From: JAJTHY01 sp964458795
GTDB lineage: Bacteria > Pseudomonadota > Alphaproteobacteria > Rickettsiales > Midichloriaceae
Length of the DNA: 6,107 bases
Direction: 5' to 3'
NCBI GenBank assembly: GCA_964458795.1
Contig: CAYWJW010000071.1
Coordinates: 1 to 6,107, forward strand
Position 1 is the first letter of the stretch. Every line of letters starts with the position of its first letter. Under the pieces are notes generated by a model that was given only the letters and a program-made list of their open reading frames with translations, ran no database searches and was not told the DNA's origin. A program made the position numbers and the translations under genes. Below are positions 1-5,612 of this stretch, piece by piece.

Positions 1-90
1 GCAGAAAAGGAATTTGAATCAGAAATGGCTGAGCGTAGAAAGGCCAACCAATCTTTGCTTAAGGAAATTTGGAAGAAGATAGTAGATTAA
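1..90 (+). CDS. C-terminal end of an unidentified protein (5' truncated by window edge)
   Basis: Frame 1 is open from the first base to a TAA at 88-90, giving the last 29 residues of a protein that begins outside the window. The visible tail is highly charged (many Lys and Glu) with the end LLKEIWKKIVD, and would form an amphipathic helix. That is too little to assign a family, and I do not recognise it. It is on the same strand as msbA. If msbA starts at TTG 69 the two overlap by 22 nt; if it starts at TTG 102 they are 11 nt apart. Either way the gene is probably the upstream member of the msbA-ccmAB operon. The reading frame is supported mainly by this arrangement, not by homology. Confidence 0.5.
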   Translation, partial: AEKEFESEMAERRKANQSLLKEIWKKIVD

Positions 91-1880
91 GCGGGGGAGC
101 TTTGAGTAAAATTAGATATCAATCTACAAGTAAGTATGACAGTAGCTTTTACTTGATATCTCGGATTTTTTCGGAGCATGTTAGCTCCAAGACTTATCCT
201 ATTGTTCTTGCCGTTTTATGCATGATTGTTGTGTCGATTACAACAGCTATTAATGCATGGATTATGCAGCCAGCGCTTGATGATATATTTCTCAAGCGTG
301 ATCATAATATGCTTTACCTAATACCACTTGCTGTAATAATAAACGCTTTAATCAAGTGTGCTGCAACCTTTTACCAGACCACAACTCTTAAAGTAATTGG
401 ACAGAATATACTAACCGAGATTCAGCTTAGGCTTTACTCTCATCTTATTTATTCGGACATGCAGTTTTTAACGGAATATCCATCGGGCAACCTAATTTCG
501 CGCTTCACAAATGACATAAGTGCGATGCGAAAAACAGTTACTGACACTATAAGCGGACTTATTGTAGATTCTTTTACAATAGCAGGTTTAGTTGCTGTTA
601 TGATGTATCAAAGTATGCAACTCACTCTCATAGCACTTGTAGTATTCCCCTTAGCCATCTATCCACTGCGTAAATTAGGGAGGCGCATGCGCAAGGTTGC
701 GCGTAATATGCAGGAAGAACTGGCCGGCTTCACCGTTAGGCTTGATGAAACCTTCCAGAACACCAAGATAATTAAGTCTTATTGTCGAGAAGAATATGAG
801 ATTTCTAGAGCTGGGAGAATTATAGATAGGTTTTTGGAAATATATCGTAAGGCGGCATACATTGAGTCCGCTTCCTCTCCCATTATGGAGACTTTAGGTG
901 CGCTTGCGGTTGCTGTGATTATAATGTATGGGGGATCGCAAGTGATTTCTGGCACCACTACTCCTGGGTCATTTTTTTCGTTTATTGCCGCACTTCTAAT
1001 GATGTATAAGCCACTTAAGACGCTCTCTAACCTAAATACTTCGTTGCAAGAAGGTTTGGCTGCCTCAAAGCGTTTGTTTGTTATGATTGATGAGAAGCCC
1101 ACAATCGTCGATGATGTAAAGCTTCCTCTTATACATTTCAAGAGTTATAATATCAATTTTTCTAAAGTTTATTTCTCTTATAAATCAGGGAAAAAGATAT
1201 TAGATGGTATAAATATAGACATACCACAAGGCAAAACTATAGCTTTAGTGGGTAGCTCAGGAGGGGGCAAGACAACTATCTTTAACTTATTACAACGCTT
1301 GTATGACCCTGATTATGGTGACATTAGTATAGATGGCAAAAATATTCGTAGCGTAAGGCTTAAATCGCTGCGTGAAGCTATTGGTCTAGTAAGCCAGGAA
1401 GTTACACTTTTCGATGATACGGTTAAGGAAAATATTCGTTATGGAAGGCTTAATGCTACTGAAGAAGAAATAATAGATGCAGCTATGGCTGCAGCAGCAC
1501 ATGATTTTATTGTTGACTTGCCAGATGGGTATAATACCCAAATTGGCCAGCAAGGAGTTAAGCTCTCTGGGGGGCAAAGACAAAGAATAGCAATTGCCCG
1601 TGCTATGCTTAAGAATGCACCTATACTATTGCTCGATGAAGCGACTTCAGCGCTTGATAGTATATCTGAAAAGCAAGTTCAAATGGCTTTAGAGTATCTG
1701 AAAAAAGGTAGGACTACTATTGTGATAGCACATAGGCTCTCAACTATTGAAAACGCAGATCTGATCTATGTGATTTCTGATGGTGTAGTAAAAGAATATG
1801 GTACACATAAAGAATTGCTTGAAAATGGCAACGAATATGCGCAGCTTTATAAGAAATACAAAGATGAAAAAAAGCATTGA
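69..1880 (+). CDS. msbA: MsbA-like lipid A/lipid ABC exporter, fused permease and ATPase
   Basis: This is an inner-membrane half-transporter that would work as a homodimer, flipping lipid A-core or a related lipid using ATP. The first ~340 residues are the ABC exporter membrane domain, with hydrophobic segments near 44-66, 83-105, 162-202 (two helices) and 270-325 (two helices). The ATPase domain follows from about residue 363. It has Walker A GSSGGGKT (395-402, Lys401), Q-loop Gln443 in GLVSQE, signature LSGGQ (499-503), Walker B ILLLDEATSALD (Asp523, catalytic Glu524) and switch His555 in IAHRLS. All ATPase residues are intact, and 603 residues is near the usual 570-610. The start is uncertain because no ATG is available. 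TTG 69 follows AAGGA (61-65) at a short 3-nt spacing; TTG 102 follows GGGGGAG (93-99), even closer. Family homology begins only around residue 28, so either fits. The stop overlaps the ccmA start. The exact substrate is inferred; another ABCB-type lipid or drug exporter is possible. Confidence 0.88.
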   Translation: MEEDSRLSGGALSKIRYQSTSKYDSSFYLISRIFSEHVSSKTYPIVLAVLCMIVVSITTAINAWIMQPALDDIFLKRDHNMLYLIPLAVIINALIKCAATFYQTTTLKVIGQNILTEIQLRLYSHLIYSDMQFLTEYPSGNLISRFTNDISAMRKTVTDTISGLIVDSFTIAGLVAVMMYQSMQLTLIALVVFPLAIYPLRKLGRRMRKVARNMQEELAGFTVRLDETFQNTKIIKSYCREEYEISRAGRIIDRFLEIYRKAAYIESASSPIMETLGALAVAVIIMYGGSQVISGTTTPGSFFSFIAALLMMYKPLKTLSNLNTSLQEGLAASKRLFVMIDEKPTIVDDVKLPLIHFKSYNINFSKVYFSYKSGKKILDGINIDIPQGKTIALVGSSGGGKTTIFNLLQRLYDPDYGDISIDGKNIRSVRLKSLREAIGLVSQEVTLFDDTVKENIRYGRLNATEEEIIDAAMAAAAHDFIVDLPDGYNTQIGQQGVKLSGGQRQRIAIARAMLKNAPILLLDEATSALDSISEKQVQMALEYLKKGRTTIVIAHRLSTIENADLIYVISDGVVKEYGTHKELLENGNEYAQLYKKYKDEKKH

Positions 1881-2500
1881 TGCTAAGTATAAATAATCTT
1901 TCAATAGTCTATAATGACACAGAAATAGTTGCAAATTTTGGTGTATCTCTTTTTGCAACTTGTGCGCTCAATATTTATGGAGCAAATGGCAGTGGCAAAT
2001 CATCAATATTGCGGCATTTTGTTGGCCTAGATATTATAAAACACCAGCAGATTTTTTATGATCAAATCGATGTTTTCGATCACTTACAAGAATACAGACT
2101 AATGAATGAGTATGTGGGGCACAACCTTGGTCTGAAAGATAGTCTTAGCGTTTTGGATAACCTGTCATTTTGGGCTAGGTTATATGATAATGAGTTGTTA
2201 TTGGCTCCTGCTGCTCACACCTTTAAACTAGATGAATATCTTGAACGTAGAGTCTCAGAACTTTCTATGGGAACTAAAAAGCGAGTGGCTCTTGCAAGGT
2301 TATTAGTTACAAACTCTACCCTTTGGTTTTTAGATGAACCATTTGCCAATTTAGATAGTGAATTCCGGGAAGTTATGATGAACCTGATAAGAGCCAGATG
2401 TGAGCAGAACGGTATTGTAGTCTTTACCAGTCACGAACCTATGACACAGAGCTTTATAACGAACCTTTGTATTGAAGATTTTAGAGGTGAAAATGCTTAA
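1880..2500 (+). CDS. ccmA: Cytochrome c maturation ABC transporter ATPase CcmA
   Basis: CcmA is the cytoplasmic ATPase of the CcmAB(CD) complex. In system I cytochrome c maturation, ATP hydrolysis releases haem-loaded CcmE from CcmC/CcmD. The 206-residue protein has a single small ABC domain of the usual CcmA length. It shows Walker A GANGSGKS (34-41, Lys40), the CcmA-typical stretch YVGHNLGLKDSLSVLDNL (78-95), signature LSMGTKKRVALARL (128-141), Walker B LWFLDEPFANLD (Asp152, Glu153) and switch His185 in TSHEP. His81 sits where most ABC ATPases have the Q-loop Gln, a trait I associate with this family. ATG 1880 is chosen over TTG 1877 because it makes a TGATG stop-start junction with msbA, typical of translational coupling. 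The 3' end overlaps ccmB by 8 nt. Signature residue Thr132 replaces the usual Gln; otherwise nothing is missing. Confidence 0.93.
   Translation: MLSINNLSIVYNDTEIVANFGVSLFATCALNIYGANGSGKSSILRHFVGLDIIKHQQIFYDQIDVFDHLQEYRLMNEYVGHNLGLKDSLSVLDNLSFWARLYDNELLLAPAAHTFKLDEYLERRVSELSMGTKKRVALARLLVTNSTLWFLDEPFANLDSEFREVMMNLIRARCEQNGIVVFTSHEPMTQSFITNLCIEDFRGENA
2483..2490 (+). promoter_or_regulatory. Ribosome-binding site of ccmB
   Basis: AGAGGTGA lies inside the 3' end of ccmA, two bases before ATG 2493, with its AGG core seven bases (2488-2492 plus overlap of the motif) upstream of the start region. It is the strongest Shine-Dalgarno sequence near the ccmA-ccmB junction and decides in favour of ATG 2493 over the upstream TTG 2472. 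Confidence 0.7.
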
Positions 2501-3158
2501 GAATTTAAGCAAACATAGTGTATTTTACTTGTTTGGGTTTTACCTTAAGATCTTGTTTAATGACATAGCTTCCATATTTTCACCAATATACTTTGCAGGT
2601 CTCTTGCTTATTATTTTCCAAATTGCAGTCGGCCCTCATAAAATCACAGCAGATACCATTGTTGGTATTACGCTCAGTACTGTTGTACTGAGTATAGTTA
2701 TGTCTGCTGATCGACTGATACAGAAAGATAAAAAGGATGGGATGCTGGAGATGATATACTTAAGCGGAATAACTCCATACGGGTTTATTATGGTTAAGCT
2801 CGTTCTATTCACTTTAATGGCTTTGTTAATTGCAATCTCTGTTCTTGCAACCGCATCTATAATGTTTGCAGTCAGATACGAATTTTTTTTGGGTATGATC
2901 ATACCTGTACTTATGTTGCTTCCGATCGTTTCTGCAGTAATTTTGTTCATATCGCTAATTACGTTAGGATTTCCTAACAAGTTAGTGCAGTATATTCTTT
3001 CATTACCTCTTATGGTTCCGGCACTTATATTCTCAGCTAATGCAATTAGTGATGGAGTGTATATTATGCTAATGCTCGCGCTAAACTTTATTTATTTACC
3101 ACTATTTATTTTCTTTTCTAGGGTAGTTTTAGGGGAAGTGGTTGCTAGGCTTAGGTGA
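2493..3158 (+). CDS. ccmB: Cytochrome c maturation ABC permease CcmB
   Basis: CcmB is the inner-membrane permease partner of CcmA in cytochrome c maturation. The 221-residue protein matches the usual CcmB length of about 220 and is almost wholly hydrophobic, with roughly six membrane segments. Family hallmarks are the cytoplasmic stretch DRLIQKDKKDGMLE (73-86) followed by IYLSGITPYGFIMVKL, and the later motif LPLMVPALIFSANA. The chosen start is ATG 2493, preceded by the ribosome-binding site AGAGGTGA (2483-2490). An upstream in-frame TTG at 2472 would only add seven residues and lacks such a site. The start lies inside the last codons of ccmA, so the two are probably translated in a coupled way and made in matched amounts. 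No ccmC, ccmD or ccmE lies within the window; other ccm genes would have to be elsewhere. Confidence 0.92.
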   Translation: MLKNLSKHSVFYLFGFYLKILFNDIASIFSPIYFAGLLLIIFQIAVGPHKITADTIVGITLSTVVLSIVMSADRLIQKDKKDGMLEMIYLSGITPYGFIMVKLVLFTLMALLIAISVLATASIMFAVRYEFFLGMIIPVLMLLPIVSAVILFISLITLGFPNKLVQYILSLPLMVPALIFSANAISDGVYIMLMLALNFIYLPLFIFFSRVVLGEVVARLR

Positions 3159-3207
3159 GATATAGGGCACAGTATAATAAAAATATTTAAGTTTATTACA
3201 TTAGCGC

Positions 3208-3235
3208 TTGACAAGCTAGATTATGAAAGTAAACA
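3208..3235 (+). promoter_or_regulatory. Possible sigma-70-type promoter for the FadL-family gene
   Basis: A perfect -35 consensus TTGACA (3208-3213) is followed after 16 nt by TAAACA (3230-3235), a poor -10 match (3 of 6). Transcription would begin near 3242, giving a leader of about 26 nt before ATG 3268. A separate perfect TATAAT at 3173-3178 lacks a convincing -35 at 16-19 nt and is an alternative. Short dyads cover the -35 box: TAGC (3202-3205) with GCTA (3215-3218), and GCTT (3206-3209) with AAGC (3213-3216). They could be an operator or chance. Confidence 0.35.
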
Positions 3236-3267
3236 TCATCAAGGACAATCAGTTATCAGGAATCATA

Positions 3268-4497
3268 ATGAAAAAGACATGTTTGGCAGCCGCCGCACTC
3301 GCCCTACTAACTCTCAGTGTAGCAAAAGAAGCTGCTGCGACTAATGGATATTTTATGACTGGATCTGGGTATAAGGTGCAAACGGCAGGCGCCGGTTCAG
3401 CTGTTTCAATGGATGGTACAGATGCTGCTGTAAACCCAGCTTTGATCGCCGATCTAAGAAATGAATTTATCATCTCATTGGGTATTTTTCATCCAGAGAT
3501 GCGTATGGACACTTCTGCTGCCCCTGTAGGAAATCCTGCAACCGCGGGTTGGTCAAATGGAAATATTAAGAACTACTTGGATGGTTCAATAGGCTATCGC
3601 GAATGCATTAATCAAAGATGGTCATTTGGGGTTGCTGTAACCGGTTCTGGTCTAGGTGCAAAGTACCCACAGCCAGTAGTTAATCCTCTTTTTTTGAGGA
3701 CGCCTAGTGATACTGAAGTAGCTTATCGTGTTGTAATGGTATCCCCTACCCTTGCTTATAAGTCTTGTAATGATAAGTTCTCGGTGGGAGGATCTGTGAT
3801 CCTAGGGGTCTCAGACTTTAAATCAAATACTATTATCGCACCTACTGATGGGATACCCAGTTTCCCTCAAACAGTTGGTGATAATCACCATGACCAAGCC
3901 TTAGGCATAGGTGCGCGCATCGGGACCAAAATACACGTTACTGATAGATTTGACCTAGGTCTAACTGTTGCAACGCCTGTTTGGTTCCAACGCTTTGATA
4001 AGTATAAAGATGCACTTATAAGCAGTCTTAACTATCCAGCAAATGGTACGGTAGGGGTGGCCTATAAGCTAACGCCTTGTACTCAGGTTTTTGCTGACTA
4101 TAAATATATTTACTTCAGAGGAGATAAGCTTCTTAGAAAAACTCCTCAGGAAGGTGGATTTGGCTGGAAAAACCAAAATGTCTTTATGATAGGAGCTCAG
4201 CATCACTTCAATGATAGGCTGACCGGACGTGTTGGATATAACTATGGAAAAACACCACTTGCTAAAGATAAAGTATTTGCAAACGTACTAGTTCCAATTG
4301 TTGTAGAGCATCACATTGGAGCGGGGCTAACATATAAGATTAGGAGATGCGATGAGATTTCTCTTGGCGGATATTTCGTGCCGCGCAAAACTATGACTGA
4401 CCCAGGTACGGGTGATTCGTTTAGTCAAGCTGGTAGGGGTACAAGAATTTCTATGTGGCAATATGACGTTCAAATCGCTTGGAAGCATAAATTCTAA
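3268..4497 (+). CDS. FadL/OmpP1/TodX-family outer-membrane transport protein
   Basis: This is a 14-strand-type beta-barrel of the outer membrane that in this family takes up long-chain fatty acids or other hydrophobic compounds. ATG 3268 is chosen because it has AGGA (3258-3261) six bases upstream and gives a clean signal peptide: MKK, a hydrophobic Ala/Leu core, and probable cleavage after Ala24 (AAA before TNGYF). An earlier in-frame ATG at 3223 would put 15 polar residues before it. The mature N-terminus TNGYFMTGSGYKVQTAGAG and the later DAAVNPALIAD resemble the family's conserved N-terminal plug and NPA motif. The rest alternates polar and hydrophobic residues in beta-hairpins, and the protein ends in KHKF with the C-terminal Phe used in barrel assembly. 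Length is 409 residues, within the family's range. Four Cys occur in the mature chain (113, 167, 271, 361). The substrate is unknown; the bdhA-adc neighbours suggest a link to fatty acid or 3-hydroxybutyrate metabolism, by inference only. Confidence 0.88.
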   Translation: MKKTCLAAAALALLTLSVAKEAAATNGYFMTGSGYKVQTAGAGSAVSMDGTDAAVNPALIADLRNEFIISLGIFHPEMRMDTSAAPVGNPATAGWSNGNIKNYLDGSIGYRECINQRWSFGVAVTGSGLGAKYPQPVVNPLFLRTPSDTEVAYRVVMVSPTLAYKSCNDKFSVGGSVILGVSDFKSNTIIAPTDGIPSFPQTVGDNHHDQALGIGARIGTKIHVTDRFDLGLTVATPVWFQRFDKYKDALISSLNYPANGTVGVAYKLTPCTQVFADYKYIYFRGDKLLRKTPQEGGFGWKNQNVFMIGAQHHFNDRLTGRVGYNYGKTPLAKDKVFANVLVPIVVEHHIGAGLTYKIRRCDEISLGGYFVPRKTMTDPGTGDSFSQAGRGTRISMWQYDVQIAWKHKF

Positions 4498-4507
4498 AGT
4501 ATTTCTC

Positions 4508-4539
4508 TTGCCTTCACCTGCATTTGCAAGTGAGGGCGA
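4508..4539 (+). repeat. Inverted repeat (hairpin) directly downstream of the FadL-family gene
   Basis: TTGCCTTCAC (4508-4517) can pair with GTGAGGGCGA (4530-4539) over 10 bp with two G-U pairs. The 12-nt loop contains a further TGC/GCA stem. It begins 11 nt after the stop codon. There is no T-run after it, so it is not a classic intrinsic terminator; a 3'-end-stabilising structure is possible. Confidence 0.5.
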
Positions 4540-4719
4540 TTACCTGAGTTTAATTCTAAGCACTCATTCATTTGAGGGGTTCGGTAGAGTTGCTGACTAC
4601 AGTTTTCCTATCTTATATTTATTAGTATAGTTGACTTATTAAGTGCGCGGAAGTCCCGGGGCAAAATATTTTTTTATGCCTCTTGTCCTTATAGAAGCTC
4701 TCTTTTTAGATATTACATA

Positions 4720-4741
4720 TCAGCTTATTAGCTGAATTTTT
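4720..4741 (+). terminator. Possible intrinsic terminator after the FadL-family gene
   Basis: TCAGCT (4720-4725) and AGCTGA (4730-4735) form a perfect 6-bp stem with the tetraloop TATT, followed by ATTTTT. The shape is right, but the stem is short and only half GC, so termination may be weak. It sits 222 nt after the FadL-family stop and 69 nt before bdhA, and would separate the two transcripts. Confidence 0.45.
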
Positions 4742-4763
4742 AAAAAAATAATATTATTTTTTT
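4742..4763. repeat. Perfect 22-bp AT-only palindrome upstream of bdhA
   Basis: The sequence reads A7, TAATATTA, T7 and equals its own reverse complement. It ends 47 nt before the bdhA start. It could act as the stem of a second, bidirectional terminator element, as an AT-rich (UP-like or bent) promoter element, or as a binding site for a dimeric regulator. The sequence alone does not decide between these. Confidence 0.6.
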
Positions 4764-4795
4764 CATATAGGGTATATTAATAGATAAGGATACTC

Positions 4796-4801
4796 AAAAG
4801 G
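4796..4801 (+). promoter_or_regulatory. Ribosome-binding site of bdhA
   Basis: AAAAGG lies nine bases before ATG 4811. It is a modest Shine-Dalgarno match. The ATG gives a protein whose residue numbering aligns exactly with characterised 3-hydroxybutyrate dehydrogenases, which supports this start. Confidence 0.55.
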
Positions 4802-4810
4802 TAATAACAT

Positions 4811-5590
4811 ATGCTTACAGGAAAAAATGCTATTGTTACTGGTTCTACCAGCGGAATTGGTTTAGCAATTGCAACTAGGTTGGCCAAAGAAGGGTGCAAC
4901 ATTATGCTTAATGGCTTTGGCGATAAGCATGATATAGAAAAAATCGAAGAGACGTTAGCGCACATAAAGTCAGCAAGAATAGAGTACTCATCTGCAGATA
5001 TGTCTAAGCCTGAAGAAATTGAACAGATGGTTAAAGAGACAAACAAGCTGTTAGGAGGCGTAGACATATTAATTAATGATGCAGGGATTCAATTCACTGC
5101 ACCTGCTGACCAGTTTCCAGATGATAAATGGGACGCCATAATTGCTATTAATCTCTCAGCCGCTTTTCACTCTATTAAGCATGCGCTCCCCATCATGCGC
5201 ACAAAGAAGTCAGGCCGTATTATAAATATCGTTTCTGTACATGGGTTGGTTGCTTCCATTCATAAAGCCGCGTATGTAGCAGCCAAACATGGACTTGCAG
5301 GACTTACCAAAGTGGTTGCGTTAGAAACAGCAGAGGAAAACATTACTTGTAATGGAATTTGTCCTGGTTGGGTTTTAACACCACTAGTGCAAAAGCAGAT
5401 CGATGATAAAGCTAAGCAAGAAGGAAGAGATACTAGAGCTGCGATAAACGAAATCCTGGAGAAACAACCAACTCGACAGTTCGTAAAGCCGGAAGATATA
5501 GCAGCTTATGTTGTTTTTCTATGCGGCCCTAATAGCGACTCAATTACCGGCGCTACCCTTACCATTGACGGCGGGTGGACAGCAGAATAA
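4811..5590 (+). CDS. bdhA: D-3-hydroxybutyrate dehydrogenase (short-chain dehydrogenase)
   Basis: This cytoplasmic enzyme interconverts D-3-hydroxybutyrate and acetoacetate using NAD(H), a step in ketone-body and polyhydroxybutyrate metabolism. The 259-residue protein is a full-length classical SDR. It has the nucleotide-binding motif TGSTSGIG (10-17), NDAGIQ (89-94), Asn114, and the catalytic set Ser142, Tyr155 and Lys159 (YVAAK). Substrate-pocket residues known from the Pseudomonas fragi enzyme, Gln94, His144, Lys152, Trp187 and Gln196, are all present at the same numbers, which separates it from other SDRs such as FabG. The stretch NGICPGWVLTPLV and the end TIDGGWTAE are also typical. One oddity is Asp90 where the family normally has Asn (NNAG). 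The gene follows a structured spacer and is 22 nt from adc, so the two are likely one operon. The next gene consumes its product acetoacetate. Confidence 0.94.
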   Translation: MLTGKNAIVTGSTSGIGLAIATRLAKEGCNIMLNGFGDKHDIEKIEETLAHIKSARIEYSSADMSKPEEIEQMVKETNKLLGGVDILINDAGIQFTAPADQFPDDKWDAIIAINLSAAFHSIKHALPIMRTKKSGRIINIVSVHGLVASIHKAAYVAAKHGLAGLTKVVALETAEENITCNGICPGWVLTPLVQKQIDDKAKQEGRDTRAAINEILEKQPTRQFVKPEDIAAYVVFLCGPNSDSITGATLTIDGGWTAE

Positions 5591-5600
5591 ACAAGTATAT

Positions 5601-5604
5601 AGGA
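5601..5604 (+). promoter_or_regulatory. Ribosome-binding site of adc
   Basis: AGGA lies eight bases before ATG 5613 inside the 22-nt bdhA-adc gap. There is no room for a separate promoter or terminator in this gap, supporting co-transcription. Confidence 0.6.
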
Positions 5605-5612
5605 TATAACTT

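Larger units (their letters stand above)
4498..4810. other. 313-nt non-coding spacer between the FadL-family gene and bdhA
   Basis: No credible gene was found on either strand. The spacer holds four inverted repeats: a hairpin just after the FadL stop (4508-4539), a weaker dyad with arms GGGGCA (4658-4663) and TGCCTC (4677-4682, one G-T pair), a terminator-like hairpin (4720-4741) and an AT-only palindrome (4742-4763). A short GC-rich patch (4644-4662, including CCCGGG) stands out against the AT-rich surroundings. The last ~50 nt should contain the bdhA promoter, with TATATT (4773-4778) as a possible -10 box but no good -35. Confidence 0.7.

Noticed and set aside
779..1141. Minus-strand open frame of 120 codons within msbA
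   Set aside because: It lies fully opposite the well-supported msbA membrane domain, has no family features, and is explained as a shadow of that coding frame.
2636..2980. Minus-strand open frame of 114 codons within ccmB
   Set aside because: It lies opposite the conserved CcmB coding region and has no domain or ribosome-binding site of its own.
3223..3267. Upstream in-frame ATG as the start of the FadL-family protein
   Set aside because: It would place 15 largely polar residues ahead of a normal MKK signal peptide, and ATG 3268 has a well-spaced AGGA. The possible promoter at 3208-3235 would also start transcripts after 3223.
4412..4630. Open frame on the + strand whose tail reads LPSPAFASEGD, resembling a signal-peptide cleavage region
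   Set aside because: Its first 86 nt lie within the FadL-family gene in another frame, it has no ribosome-binding site, and the tail shows no recognisable domain. It is most likely a chance extension through the hairpin region.
4631..4675. TTGACT at 4631 as the -35 of a promoter in the spacer
   Set aside because: No -10-like hexamer lies 15-19 nt downstream; that stretch is the GC-rich patch.
4658..4682. GGGGCA/TGCCTC dyad as an intrinsic terminator
   Set aside because: The T-run is in the loop and not after the stem, and TTGTCC follows, so it lacks the terminator layout.
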